Positions 54,419 to 63,515 of a DNA stretch of 64,000 bases are shown one piece after another. Under the pieces are notes generated by a model. The model had not been told where the DNA came from, did no database searches, and worked only from the letters and a program-made list of their open reading frames with translations. The position numbers and the translations under genes are program-made. This DNA comes from Streptomyces sp. NRRL S-118 (lineage in GTDB: Bacteria; Actinomycetota; Actinomycetes; Streptomycetales; Streptomycetaceae), in assembly GCF_000716335.1 (NCBI RefSeq), contig NZ_KL591022.1:54752-118751 (forward strand), in the 5' to 3' direction. Numbering within the stretch: the stretch's first letter is position 1; every line of letters begins with the position of its first letter.

Positions 54419-54661
54419 TCAGGCGCCGGCTGCTTCGGCGCCGTGCTCCGACGGCTCCTCCAGGCGGAAGCCGACCTTCAGGCCGACCTGGTAGTGCGCG
54501 ATCCTGCCGTTCTCGATGTGGCCCCTGACCTGCGTCACCTCGAACCAGTCGAGGTTGCGCAGCGTCTCCGCCGCGCGCGTGACGCCGTTGCGCAGGGCGT
54601 CGTCCACGCCCTCGTGCGAGGTGCCGACGATCTCGGTGACGCGGTAGGTGTGGTGCGACAT
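54419..54661 (-). CDS. Dodecin (flavin/CoA-storing protein)
   Basis: An 80-residue protein: TYRVTEIVGTSHEGVDDALRN, then NLDWFEVTQVRGHIENGRI and HYQVGLKVGFRLE. The Trp that stacks on flavin in dodecins is present (LDWFEV). Twelve copies form a hollow ball binding FMN, FAD or CoA. ATG has GAGGAG upstream. Divergent from the sugar-binding lipoprotein. Confidence 0.92.
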   Translation of the reverse strand: MSHHTYRVTEIVGTSHEGVDDALRNGVTRAAETLRNLDWFEVTQVRGHIENGRIAHYQVGLKVGFRLEEPSEHGAEAAGA

Positions 54662-54854
54662 GGAGGTCTCCTCGTTCGCCCGGTGGCCCGCACCTTCCTG
54701 GGTGCGTCCTTCCACGGTGCCGCACCGCGCCGGGGTCCGCGAGGCGTCGGCGGACCGGCCCGGTCGGGGAGCGGGCACACCGGCCCCCGGCCGGTGCACA
54801 CGTGTCACCCGTCCCGGAGGCCTTCTCCCGGCGCCCGGGGACTTGACCCGTCCA

Positions 54855-54868
54855 TTGGTCCATACCAA
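54855..54868. promoter_or_regulatory. DasR-type operator (dre-like) before the sugar-binding lipoprotein
   Basis: TTGGTCCATACCAA is a perfect TTGGT-N4-ACCAA palindrome, close to the DasR consensus core TGGTCTAGACCA (two mismatches). DasR is the GntR-type N-acetylglucosamine regulator of streptomycetes. The site lies 86 bases before the GTG at 54955 in the divergent gap with dodecin. Confidence 0.65.
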
Positions 54869-54954
54869 AATCCAGCCATCACACCCGTGGCGAACCCCTC
54901 TTCGCTTCCCCCCACGTCGGGTCCACTCACCAGCACACGCAAAAGGTGACCTAC

Positions 54955-56202
54955 GTGAAGAAGCGCTTTCTCACCTGCGCCGTCGCTCTGCTCCTGACCC
55001 TGACGGCCTCCGGTTGCGGCCTCCTGCCCGGCGGCGAGGCGGCCCGGCCCACCGTGCGGATCTGGCTGATGAAGGGCAGCGTGTCCGACGACTTCCTGCA
55101 GCGGTTCACCCTCGCGTACGAGGAGGAGCACGCAGTCGAACTGGACGTCACCGTCCAGGAGTGGACCGGCATCGGCAAGAAGGTCACCGCGGCCCTCGCC
55201 GGCGACGACGCCCCCGACGTCATCGAGGTCGGCAACACCCAGGTCGCCCAGTACGCCGAGACCGGCCTGCTCCACGACCTGACGCTCGAGGCCGTCCGCG
55301 ACCTCGGCCAGGAGGACTGGCTGCCCGGCCTGAAGGAGCCCGGCCGCTTCCGCGGCTCCCAGTACGGCATCCCCTGGTACGCGGCCAACCGCGTCGTCGT
55401 CTACAACAAGGAGCTGTTCGAGCGGGCCGGCATCACCCGGCTGCCGAAGACCCGCACCCAGTGGATCGAGTTGACCGAGGAACTGGGCACCGGCGGGAAG
55501 CACGGCATCTACCTCGCCGGACAGGACTGGTACACGCTCGCCGGGTTCATCTGGGACGAGGGCGGCGACCTCGCCGTCGAGAAGGGCGGCGAGTGGACCG
55601 GCGCGCTGGACAGCCCCGCAGCCCTGCGTGGCATGGCCTTCTACAAGCGGCTCCAGGAGCTCGGGCCGGGCCCGAAGGCCGCCGACGAGGAGACCCCGCC
55701 GCAGGCCGGCGTCTTCGCCCGGGGCGACGTCGCGCAGATCATCGCGCCGCCGAGCGTCGCCGCGGCCATCGAGGAGCGCAACCCGGCCCTCCGGGGCAAG
55801 CTCGGCTTCTTCCCGATCCCCGGAAGGAGCGCCGACGAGCCGTGCACCGTCTTCACCGGCGGCTCGGACCTCATCGTCCCGGAGAAGGCGAGGGAACGGG
55901 ACGCCGCCATCGAACTCGTCACGGCACTGGCGGGCGAGAAGTGGCAGACCGACCTCGCCCGCACCATGAGCTACGTCCCCAACAAGAAGTCCCTCGCCCC
56001 CGTCGTCGAAGGGCAGGAGGCCACCGCGGCGATGGCCGCGGGAGCGGCCCGCGGGCGGGCGACGCCCAACTCGCCCCAGTGGGCCTCGGTCGAGGAGAAC
56101 AACCCCATCAAGCCCTACATGACGGCCGTCCTCCAGGGGGAGGACCCGCGGCGGGCGGCGAGGGCGGCGTCGGAGCGGATCACCGAGGCGCTCGGCGGCT
56201 GA
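54955..56202 (+). CDS. DasA-like sugar-binding lipoprotein of an ABC transporter
   Basis: A 415-residue extracytoplasmic binding protein, lipobox LTASGCG. Family-1 sugar-binding features: TVRIWLMKGSVSDDFLQRF, VTVQEWTGIGKKVTAALAG, DAPDVIEVGNTQVAQYAET and GSQYGIPWYAANRVVVYNKEL, close to DasA, the chitobiose-binding protein. GTG at 54955 has AAAGG upstream; a GTG three codons earlier is possible. No permease or ATPase gene follows: olsB starts 143 bases later. Together with the dre-like site this suggests chito-oligosaccharide uptake via a separately encoded transporter. Confidence 0.9.
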   Translation: MKKRFLTCAVALLLTLTASGCGLLPGGEAARPTVRIWLMKGSVSDDFLQRFTLAYEEEHAVELDVTVQEWTGIGKKVTAALAGDDAPDVIEVGNTQVAQYAETGLLHDLTLEAVRDLGQEDWLPGLKEPGRFRGSQYGIPWYAANRVVVYNKELFERAGITRLPKTRTQWIELTEELGTGGKHGIYLAGQDWYTLAGFIWDEGGDLAVEKGGEWTGALDSPAALRGMAFYKRLQELGPGPKAADEETPPQAGVFARGDVAQIIAPPSVAAAIEERNPALRGKLGFFPIPGRSADEPCTVFTGGSDLIVPEKARERDAAIELVTALAGEKWQTDLARTMSYVPNKKSLAPVVEGQEATAAMAAGAARGRATPNSPQWASVEENNPIKPYMTAVLQGEDPRRAARAASERITEALGG

Positions 56203-56345
56203 GCAGTTGCCGTACCGGCCATTCAGCAGGCGCACATCCACGCTCCGCCGGGCGGTCACGTCGAATCCAGCCGGTCACGGAAGAAGTAAGGAGCCGGGCA
56301 CCGCAGTCGTGGTCCGGCCCCTTACGTCCGGCAGAGGAGACCGCC

Positions 56346-57212
56346 GTGCCCGCATTCCCCGCCCCCCTCGCCCCCGAACCGGCCCCGCCCGCCGCACCCG
56401 TACCGGCGCTCGCGACGCCCTCCGCGCCCGTCGCCCGGGGCGCGCGCCGGCCCGGCGCCGCACCGGGCGACGGGCCGCAGCCCCGGTACGTCGTCTCGCT
56501 CGCCCGCGAGCAGGACGAGGTCCGGGCCGCCCAGCGGCTGCGGCACCAGGTGTTCGCCGGTGAGTTCGGTGCGCGCCCCGAGGGCCCCGAGCCGGGCCTG
56601 GAGGGCGACGCGTTCGACGCGTACTGCGACCACCTGCTCGTGCGGGACGGGGCGACCGGGGAGGTCGTCGGCACCTACCGGCTGCTGCCGCCCGACCGCG
56701 CCCGGATCGCCGGACGGTTCTACTCCGAGGGCGAGTTCGACCTGACCCGCCTCGCCCCGCTGCGCGACGACCTCGTCGAGGTCGGCCGTTCCTGCGTGCA
56801 CCCCGCCCACCGCAACGGTGCCGTCATCTCCCTCATATGGGCCGGCATCGCCCGCTACATGACCCGCACGGGACACAACTGGCTCGCCGGCTGCTGCTCC
56901 GTCCCCCTCGCCGACGGCGGCAGGCTCGCCGCCGCCACCTGGAACGCGGTGAAGGAGCGCCACCTCGCCCCCGAGGAGTACTGGGTCACCCCGCACCGGC
57001 TCTGGACCGCCGACGGGGCCGGCCACCCCGCCGCCGCCCCCAGCGAGCTCCCGCCGCTGCTGCGCGGCTACCTGCGCCTGGGAGCCTGGGTCTGCGGCGC
57101 GCCCGCCCACGACCCCGAGTTCGGGGTCGCCGATCTCTACGTCCTGCTGTCCCTGCGCCGCACCGACCCCCGCTACCTGCGGCACTTCCTCTCCCTCAGC
57201 CCCGTGCGATGA
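56346..57212 (+). CDS. olsB: Ornithine N-acyltransferase OlsB-like (GNAT)
   Basis: A 288-residue acyltransferase that joins a 3-hydroxyacyl chain from acyl-ACP to ornithine, giving lyso-ornithine lipid. Typical motifs: VRAAQRLRHQVFAGEFGAR, DHLLVRDGATGEVVGTYRLL, FYSEGEFDLTRL, VEVGRSCVHPAHR and YMTRTGHNWLAGCCSVPL. An Ala/Pro-rich N-terminal extension of about 45 residues is unusual. GTG at 56346 has AGAGGAG upstream. Four-base overlap with olsA. Confidence 0.9.
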   Translation: MPAFPAPLAPEPAPPAAPVPALATPSAPVARGARRPGAAPGDGPQPRYVVSLAREQDEVRAAQRLRHQVFAGEFGARPEGPEPGLEGDAFDAYCDHLLVRDGATGEVVGTYRLLPPDRARIAGRFYSEGEFDLTRLAPLRDDLVEVGRSCVHPAHRNGAVISLIWAGIARYMTRTGHNWLAGCCSVPLADGGRLAAATWNAVKERHLAPEEYWVTPHRLWTADGAGHPAAAPSELPPLLRGYLRLGAWVCGAPAHDPEFGVADLYVLLSLRRTDPRYLRHFLSLSPVR

Positions 57213-58162
57213 ACCCCTGGCTGCCCACCTCCCCCTGCACACCGGGCCACTGCGCCCGGCACCACGCCCCCGCCGCGGGGCGCGCGCGGACCGTGGCGCG
57301 GCTGGCCACGGGTGTCCTGACCGTACTGGCGGGGCTGCTGTGCGCACCGCTCACCCTGCCGCTCGGGCGGCCCGCCCGGCGGTGCCTCACCCGGCTGTGG
57401 TGCCGCGCGGTGATCCGTGCCTTCGGCGTCCGCGTCCGGGTACGGGGCGCCGCCGGGGACGGCGGCGCGCAGCTGGTGGTCGCCAACCACGTCTCGTGGC
57501 TGGACATCCCGCTCGTCGCCGCCGTCCTGCCCGGCCGCATGCTCGCCAAGAGCGAGGTGCGGCACTGGCCCGTCCTCGGCCCGCTCGCCGCGCGCGGCGG
57601 CACCTTCTTCCTCGACCGCGGCCGGCTGCGCGCCCTGCCGGGCACGGTCCGCGACCTCGCGGCGGCGCTGCGCGGCGGCGCGCGCGTGGTCGTCTTCCCG
57701 GAGGGCTCGACCTGGTGCGGCCGCGCCGGCGGCCGGTTCCGCCCGGCCGTCTTCCAGGCGGCGCTGGACGCGAACGTGCCCGTCCGGCCCGTGCGCATCC
57801 GGTACGAACCGGCGGGCCCGGCCGCGTTCGTCGGCGACGACCCGCTCATCGCCTCACTGTGGCGGGTCGCGGCGGTCCGTGACCTGACCGCGGAGATCCG
57901 GATCCTGCCCCCGGTCCCCGCCGGCCGCCACACCGACCGCCGCTCACTGGCCCGGGCGGCCGAGCACGCGGTCGCACCGGCCCGTGTACCGGCCCACGTG
58001 TCGGTTCCGGCACGCGTACCGTCACCGCGCGGTACGGCCGCGCCGGGCCGCCCGGCTCACACCGCCGTCGCCAGCGACAGCGCGAACCGGCCCTCCCCGT
58101 CCGTCCACCAGTGCGCCAGCTCCATCCCCGCGTCGGCGAGTTCCCGGCGCACACCCTCCTGA
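57209..58162 (+). CDS. olsA: Lysophospholipid/lyso-ornithine-lipid acyltransferase OlsA-like (PlsC)
   Basis: A 317-residue membrane acyltransferase that adds the second acyl chain to lyso-ornithine lipid. The helix VARLATGVLTVLAGLLCAP, NHVSWLD (NHxxxxD), a GGTFFLDRG block and FPEGSTWC are present. ATG overlaps the olsB stop. The last 35 codons overlap the end of egtD antisense by 106 bases and are arginine/serine-rich, so the biological tail may be non-conserved. Confidence 0.88.
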   Translation: MNPWLPTSPCTPGHCARHHAPAAGRARTVARLATGVLTVLAGLLCAPLTLPLGRPARRCLTRLWCRAVIRAFGVRVRVRGAAGDGGAQLVVANHVSWLDIPLVAAVLPGRMLAKSEVRHWPVLGPLAARGGTFFLDRGRLRALPGTVRDLAAALRGGARVVVFPEGSTWCGRAGGRFRPAVFQAALDANVPVRPVRIRYEPAGPAAFVGDDPLIASLWRVAAVRDLTAEIRILPPVPAGRHTDRRSLARAAEHAVAPARVPAHVSVPARVPSPRGTAAPGRPAHTAVASDSANRPSPSVHQCASSIPASASSRRTPS

Positions 58163-59022
58163 CGGAATTTCGCCGACACCTCCGTCCGCAGCTCCTCCCC
58201 GGCCTCGAACTGCACCGCCAGGTCCAGCTCGCGTATCTTCACGGTGAGCGCCTCCCGCGCCCGCAGGCGCATCTCGATCCACTCCCGCTCCCGGTCCCAC
58301 ACGGCCACGTGGTCGAAGTCGGCCGGATCGACCTCCGCGCCGAGCTCTCGGGCCAGCACGGACAGGACGTTCTTGTTGAACGCGGCAGTCACCCCGGACT
58401 CGTCGTCGTACGCCGCGACCAGCGTGCGCTCGTCCTTCACCAGATCGGTGCCCAGCAGCAGCGCGTCACCCGGTGCGAGCAGCGACCGCACCGACCGCAG
58501 GAAGGCCGCGCGCTCCTGCGGCAGCAGGTTGCCCAGCGTGCCCCCGAGGAAGGCGACCAGCCGGGGCCCGGGCGTGCCCGGCAGGGCCAGGCCCCGGGTG
58601 AAGTCGGCGACCAGCGCGTGCACCTGAAGGTCCGGGTGCTCCACGCCCAGCGCCTCGGCCGCGCCGCGCAGCGCGCTCTCGCTGACGTCCACCGGCACGT
58701 ACGCCGTCAGGCCCGGCAGCAGTGCGTCGATCAGGTGACGGGTCTTGTCGGACGAGCCGGAGCCCAGCTCCACCAGGGTCCGGGCCCCCGTCACGGCGGC
58801 GATCTCGCCCGCCCGGTCGATGAGGATCTCCCGCTCGGCGCGGGTCGGGTAGTACTCGGGGAGCCGGGTGATCTCCTCGAACAGTTCACTGCCCCGGGCG
58901 TCGTAGAACCACTTGGGCGGCAGCTCCTTCGGCGTGCGGGTCAGGCCGTGCAGGACGTCGGCGCGCAGGTCCGCGCCGGTGGCGTCCTCGGGCAGCGTGC
59001 GGGTCAGCAGGAAGGGGCTCAC
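58057..59022 (-). CDS. egtD: L-histidine N-alpha-methyltransferase EgtD
   Basis: A 321-residue SAM-dependent enzyme that trimethylates histidine to hercynine, the first step to ergothioneine. PKWFYDARGSELFEEITRLP, ELGSGSSDKTRHLIDAL, FLGGTLGNLLPQERA, LGTDLVKD and AFNKNVLSVLARELG are diagnostic. GTG start at 59022 overlaps the egtC stop by four bases. Confidence 0.96.
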   Translation of the reverse strand: MSPFLLTRTLPEDATGADLRADVLHGLTRTPKELPPKWFYDARGSELFEEITRLPEYYPTRAEREILIDRAGEIAAVTGARTLVELGSGSSDKTRHLIDALLPGLTAYVPVDVSESALRGAAEALGVEHPDLQVHALVADFTRGLALPGTPGPRLVAFLGGTLGNLLPQERAAFLRSVRSLLAPGDALLLGTDLVKDERTLVAAYDDESGVTAAFNKNVLSVLARELGAEVDPADFDHVAVWDREREWIEMRLRAREALTVKIRELDLAVQFEAGEELRTEVSAKFRQEGVRRELADAGMELAHWWTDGEGRFALSLATAV

Positions 59023-59783
59023 GCGGACGGCTCCTTGAGCGGGGTCAGTGATACGTCGGTGCGGGTGGCGACCAGGAGGGTCCGGTCGGGCACCTCGCGC
59101 CAGTGGGGGTCGTCGTCGTACGGCTCCGAGGCCACGACCGTTCGCCCGCCCGGCCCGCCGGCCAGGTACCAGAGGGTGTCCCCCCAGGCGGTCGCGGCGA
59201 CCGTGTCGCCGTCGCCGAGCAGCAGGTTGAGCCGGGATCCGGGGGCGGCCCCGGCCACGTCGTACACGGTGTCGGCCAGCGCGCGGTCGGGCTCGTCGCC
59301 CTCCCGCAGCCGGTGCAGGACCAGGGCCCACACCAGCGCCGAGTCGTTGCGCGCTTCCAGCGACAGCAGTTCGTCGCCCGGGAGCTGCCGCGCCAGCGGC
59401 GCCAGCGATCCCGGCCAGCCGCGCACCGCTCCGTTGTGGCTGAACAGCCACGGACCGGCCGCGTACGGTGCCGCGGCGGCCTCCGCGTCCGCGCCCGACA
59501 GCGTCGCGTCCCGGACGGCGGCCAGCAGCGCGCGCGTGCGGACCACCCGGGCCAGGTCGGCGAACGACAGGTCGGCCCAGATCGGCCCGGCGCGCCGGTA
59601 CCGGGCGGGCACCGGGTCCGCGCCGCCCTCCGCGTACCAGCCGACGCCGAAGCCGTCCGCGTTGACCGTGCCGAAACGCTGCCGGCGCGGCTCCCAGGAC
59701 TGCCGGTACAGCCCGTGCGGGGGCGTCACCAGCACGTCCCCGAGCGGGATCGCGGGCCCCACGTAGGCGATGTGGCGGCACAT
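59019..59783 (-). CDS. egtC: Gamma-glutamyl hercynylcysteine sulfoxide hydrolase EgtC
   Basis: A 254-residue class II glutamine-amidotransferase-like hydrolase. After removal of Met, Cys2 (MCRHIAYVG) is the nucleophile. Further motifs: NADGFGVGWY, FSHNGAVRGW and NDSALVWALVL. It removes the glutamyl group from the gamma-glutamyl-Cys adduct. Its ATG overlaps the egtB stop by one base. Confidence 0.95.
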   Translation of the reverse strand: MCRHIAYVGPAIPLGDVLVTPPHGLYRQSWEPRRQRFGTVNADGFGVGWYAEGGADPVPARYRRAGPIWADLSFADLARVVRTRALLAAVRDATLSGADAEAAAAPYAAGPWLFSHNGAVRGWPGSLAPLARQLPGDELLSLEARNDSALVWALVLHRLREGDEPDRALADTVYDVAGAAPGSRLNLLLGDGDTVAATAWGDTLWYLAGGPGGRTVVASEPYDDDPHWREVPDRTLLVATRTDVSLTPLKEPSA

Positions 59784-61093
59784 CAGCGGGCCTCCGCGTC
59801 GCGCGCCGTGCGGAACCCCGAGAAGATCTGGCGCCGCACCGGCAGGTCCCAGTTGCGGAAGGTGCCCCGGCACGCCACCGGGTCCACGGCGAACGAACCG
59901 CCGCGCAGCACCTTGTGCGCCGGTCCGAAGAACACCTCCGAGTACTCCCGGTAGGGGAAGGCGACGAAGCCCGGGTACGGCAGGAAGTCGCTGGACGTCC
60001 ACTCCCAGACGTCGCCGATCAACTGCCGTACGCCGAGCGGGGACCGCCCCGACGGGTAGCTGCCGGCCGCCGCGGGACGCAGATGCCGCTGCCCCAGATT
60101 GGCGTGCGCGGGCGTCGGGTCCTCGTCGCCCCAGGGGTAGCGCCGGGAGCGGCCCGAGACCGGGTCGTGGCGGGCGGCCTTCTCCCACTCCTCCTCGGTC
60201 GGCAGCCGGCGCCCCGCCCACCGGGCGTAGGCATCGGCCTCGTACCAGCTGACATGCAGCACCGGTTCGTCCTCGGGCACCGGCTCCACCACCCCGAAGC
60301 GCCGCCGCAGCCACTGCCCGGCCTCGCGCCGCCAGAACAGCGGGGCACCGATGCCGTGGGAGCGGATCTGCGCCCAGCCCTCGGGCTCCCACCAGCGCTC
60401 GTCCCGGTAGCCGCCGTCGGCGATGAACGCCATGTACGCGCCGTTGGTGACGGGCACCGTGTCGATGAAGAACTCCGGCACCACGCGCTCGTGGGCCGGT
60501 CGTTCGTTGTCCAGCGCCCACGGTTCGGCCGACGTGCCCATGGTGAACGGCCCGCCCGGCACCCGTACTTCGGCGGGCAGCCCGGTGGTGTCACCGGCCG
60601 GCGGCGGCTCCGGGGCGTCCAGTGCGGCGGGTCCGCGCCGCAACTGGTGCGTGATCAGCATCGTCTCGTCGTGCTGCTGCTCGTGCTGGGCCACCATCCC
60701 GAAGGCGAACGCCGCGTCGACCAGCGGCCGCCCCTCCAGCGGGGCGCGGTCGAGGACGTCCAGCACCCGGTCGCGCACGTCCGAGGCGTACGCACGTGCC
60801 TCCGACGGTGCGAGCAGGGGGAGCGCGGGCCGGGTCGCCCGGGGGTGTTCGAAGGCGTCGTAGAGGGAGTCGATCTCCGGGCGCAGCGCCTCCCGCCCGG
60901 CGACCGCGCGCCACAGCCACTGCTCCTCCTGGTTGGAGATGTGGGCCAGGTCCCACACCAGGGGCGACATCAACGGCGAGTGCTGGGCGGTCAGTTCGGT
61001 GTCGTCCACGCAGTCGGTGAGCAGCGCGGTGCGCGCCCTGGCGGTGGTCAGCGCGTCGAGCGCCCGCCGCCGGAGCGTGTCGGGGTCGGTCAT
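59783..61093 (-). CDS. egtB: Ergothioneine synthase EgtB (sulfoxide synthase)
   Basis: A 436-residue non-haem iron enzyme that couples gamma-glutamylcysteine, hercynine and O2. DinB-like iron-ligand domain: His51 (LAHISNQEEQ), His137 and His141 (AQHEQQHDE), then the FGE-sulfatase domain with GGPFTMGT-like residues and a C-terminal VWEWTSSDF block. ATG at 61093 overlaps the egtA stop (ATGA). Confidence 0.95.
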   Translation of the reverse strand: MTDPDTLRRRALDALTTARARTALLTDCVDDTELTAQHSPLMSPLVWDLAHISNQEEQWLWRAVAGREALRPEIDSLYDAFEHPRATRPALPLLAPSEARAYASDVRDRVLDVLDRAPLEGRPLVDAAFAFGMVAQHEQQHDETMLITHQLRRGPAALDAPEPPPAGDTTGLPAEVRVPGGPFTMGTSAEPWALDNERPAHERVVPEFFIDTVPVTNGAYMAFIADGGYRDERWWEPEGWAQIRSHGIGAPLFWRREAGQWLRRRFGVVEPVPEDEPVLHVSWYEADAYARWAGRRLPTEEEWEKAARHDPVSGRSRRYPWGDEDPTPAHANLGQRHLRPAAAGSYPSGRSPLGVRQLIGDVWEWTSSDFLPYPGFVAFPYREYSEVFFGPAHKVLRGGSFAVDPVACRGTFRNWDLPVRRQIFSGFRTARDAEAR

Positions 61094-62394
61094 GTGCGGA
61101 CGTCCTTCCCGGATTCCTCGGGTATCCCGGATGCCCCGGTCACGGGGGAGAGACGGTCATCGGCGGGACAGCGGCCCGGTGCGACGTACCGTTCGGTGAA
61201 GGCCGCGACCGCGTCCCGCACCGCCGGGGCGGCCCCGATGCGGGGCAGCGCCTCCTGGGCGAGCGTGAAACAAGCGATGGCGGCGGCGTGCACGGCCGGA
61301 TGGCCCAGCCCGTCCTGTGCCGCGGCGGTCCACAGCGCGTCGCGCGGCGGCCCGTCCGGACCCGTACCGTCCAGGAAGGGGCTGACGGCGCGGTACGCCG
61401 CGTCCGCGGCCTCGGGGTCGTCGAAGAGGGCGGCCGTGACCGCGAGCGGCACGACCCAGCCGTCCTCGCCGGGCTGCGCGTCGATCATCCGCAGTTCGAG
61501 GTGGCCGCGTGGCCGGACCGGCGGGAACAGCGTCGTGACGTGGTAGTCGAGGTCGGCGCGGGTGGCACGTCTGGGCCGGCCGTCGCGCAGCCAGTCCCGG
61601 AACGCCAGCCCGTGCGGGACCGTCCAGGGCTGGTCGCCGCCCCGGACGCACATCACCGGCGCGTCCAGCACGTGCGCGGCCCACGCGGCACGCGGGTCCC
61701 CGCCCAGCGGCGGCGCCATGCCGCGTACCGGATCGAGGTCCGCCCAGAGCGACTGGCGGGTGGACCGCCAGCCGGTGGGGGAGCCGTACAGCGAGGGGGA
61801 GTTGGCGAAGGCGGCCACCAGGACCGGCCCCAGGGCGTGGGCCAGTCTCCAGCGGCGCTCGAAGCCGAGCGGGCCGGGCTCCTCGTACCCGGCGTCCACG
61901 CAGACCTGCACCGAGGCCGAGTCGCGCATCATGGCGCGCCCGGCCGGGCCGGAGCGGTCGAGATAGGTCTCCATCGCGTCGTACCGCGGTTCGTGCAGGA
62001 ACCGTGCGCGGGGCGACTGCCAGGGGTCGATGCCGTAGCCGGCGAGGGTGAGGCCGAAGGCGCGCAGTGCGGTGCGCACGGCGTCCAGATCGGCCGAGAC
62101 GGTGGTGACGCACTCCATGAGGGAGGCCGCGGGCGGCGAGCTGAGCTCCAGCTGCCCGCCGGGTTCGAAGGTGAGGGACGACCGCAGGGGCACCGTCCGC
62201 AGATGGGCGAAGGCGGTCCGCAGACGGTCGGCGGGGACGGGAAGTCGGGGGACGTGCAGTTCGTGGACGAACCATTCGAGTTCGACCCCGATGGTGCGGG
62301 GAGGGCCCGTCTTGAAGCAGATACATCGCAACAGGTCCTCGGCTTCGTCCTCGGAGAGCGGTGTCCCGCCCTCCGGGAAGTCACACGGTGGCAT
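61090..62394 (-). CDS. egtA: Glutamate-cysteine ligase EgtA
   Basis: A 434-residue GCS2-type ligase making gamma-glutamylcysteine for ergothioneine. Family motifs: TIGVELEWFVHEL near the start, LTFEPGGQLELSSPPA, MMRDSASVQVCVDAG, ANSPSLYGSPTGWRSTRQ and HLELRMIDAQP. ATG at 62394 has GGAGGAG upstream; the longer start at 62436 lacks one. It leads the four-gene operon, all linked by 1-4-base overlaps. Confidence 0.95.
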   Translation of the reverse strand: MPPCDFPEGGTPLSEDEAEDLLRCICFKTGPPRTIGVELEWFVHELHVPRLPVPADRLRTAFAHLRTVPLRSSLTFEPGGQLELSSPPAASLMECVTTVSADLDAVRTALRAFGLTLAGYGIDPWQSPRARFLHEPRYDAMETYLDRSGPAGRAMMRDSASVQVCVDAGYEEPGPLGFERRWRLAHALGPVLVAAFANSPSLYGSPTGWRSTRQSLWADLDPVRGMAPPLGGDPRAAWAAHVLDAPVMCVRGGDQPWTVPHGLAFRDWLRDGRPRRATRADLDYHVTTLFPPVRPRGHLELRMIDAQPGEDGWVVPLAVTAALFDDPEAADAAYRAVSPFLDGTGPDGPPRDALWTAAAQDGLGHPAVHAAAIACFTLAQEALPRIGAAPAVRDAVAAFTERYVAPGRCPADDRLSPVTGASGIPEESGKDVRT

Positions 62395-62528
62395 CGTGGC
62401 TCCTCCTGTCGAAGGCTTCCGTGTCTCGCCTCCCACCTAAGCCACCGCCGTCCGCTCGCACAAGAGTGCCCGGGGGCGGCGCCCGGGCACGGAAAACCGG
62501 TTGCCGCGCGCTCGCTTGATTATCGAGC

Positions 62529-63368
62529 ATGCAGGGTATGAGTGCACGTTTGCGCGAGATCGCGAAGAGGACCGAGGAGATCGTCGCGCAGGGCGGTTAC
62601 GACGCCCCCGCCGGCCGCCGGGTGACCATCGGCCCCGCCGTGGCCGCCGCCCTGGCGGGAACCCGGATGTACGGCCCCGAGCCCGTTCCCGCCGCTCCCG
62701 GCACCGGCCGCACGACCCGCATCGACGTCACCGGCGAGTCCAGCCTGGAGGCGGCGCGCCGCCTGGTCCGGGGCGGCCCCGACCAGCCGGTCGCCGTCCT
62801 GAACTTCGCTTCCGCGCGCAATCCCGGAGGGGGGTACCTCAATGGCGCACAGGCGCAGGAGGAGGCGGTCTGCCGCGCCTCCGCGCTCTACGCAACGCTG
62901 CTGCGCGTCCCGGAGTTCTACGCCCACCACCGTGCCGAACGCAGCCCGTTCTACACCGACCGGGTGATCCACTCGCCGGCCGTCCCGGTCTTCCGCGACG
63001 ACCGCGGCGCGCTGCTGGACTCCCCGTACACGGTCGGTTTCCTGACCTCGCCGGCCCCGAACGCGGGCGTGATCCGCAGCCGCACGCCGGAGGACGCCCA
63101 CCGGATACCGGCGGCGCTCGCATCCCGGGCCGAGCGGGTGCTGGAGACGGCCGTGGCGAGCGGTTACCGGCGGCTGGTGCTGGGCGCCTGGGGCTGCGGG
63201 GTCTTCCGCAACGACCCGGCGGAGGTGGCGGGCGCGTTCCGGGGGCTGCTGACGGGCCCGGGCCGGTTCGCGGGCCACTTCGACGAGGTCGTCTTCGCGG
63301 TGCTGGACCGGACGGCGAAGGCGGCGACGCTCGGCGCGTTCCGCGACGCGTTCGCGATCCGTGCCTGA
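62529..63368 (+). CDS. TIGR02452/PARG-like macrodomain protein
   Basis: A 279-residue protein of the bacterial-type poly(ADP-ribose) glycohydrolase family. The signature NPGGGYLNGAQAQEE (Gly100-102, Gln110, Glu111, Glu112) binds and cuts ADP-ribose; the C-terminal LVLGAWGCGVFRNDP is also typical. It likely hydrolyses ADP-ribosyl modifications. ATG at 62529 or 62538. Divergent from egtA. Confidence 0.93.
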   Translation: MQGMSARLREIAKRTEEIVAQGGYDAPAGRRVTIGPAVAAALAGTRMYGPEPVPAAPGTGRTTRIDVTGESSLEAARRLVRGGPDQPVAVLNFASARNPGGGYLNGAQAQEEAVCRASALYATLLRVPEFYAHHRAERSPFYTDRVIHSPAVPVFRDDRGALLDSPYTVGFLTSPAPNAGVIRSRTPEDAHRIPAALASRAERVLETAVASGYRRLVLGAWGCGVFRNDPAEVAGAFRGLLTGPGRFAGHFDEVVFAVLDRTAKAATLGAFRDAFAIRA

Positions 63369-63515
63369 CCCGACGGCCGCCGCCGCGCACCGGGCCCGCG
63401 CGGGCGCAGTGGGAAGGCGGCCGTCAGTGGCCGCTGCCATGCTGGTTCACGGCGCGGAACCCGGGCCGGACGGGCGGCCGGGTGGCGTCACGACCGTGCA
63501 TCGGAGGGACCACCC

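Noticed and set aside
54648..56345. Extension of the OlsB frame upstream through the sugar-binding lipoprotein
   Set aside because: It overlaps a clear lipoprotein gene in another frame; AGAGGAG before the GTG at 56346 gives the start.
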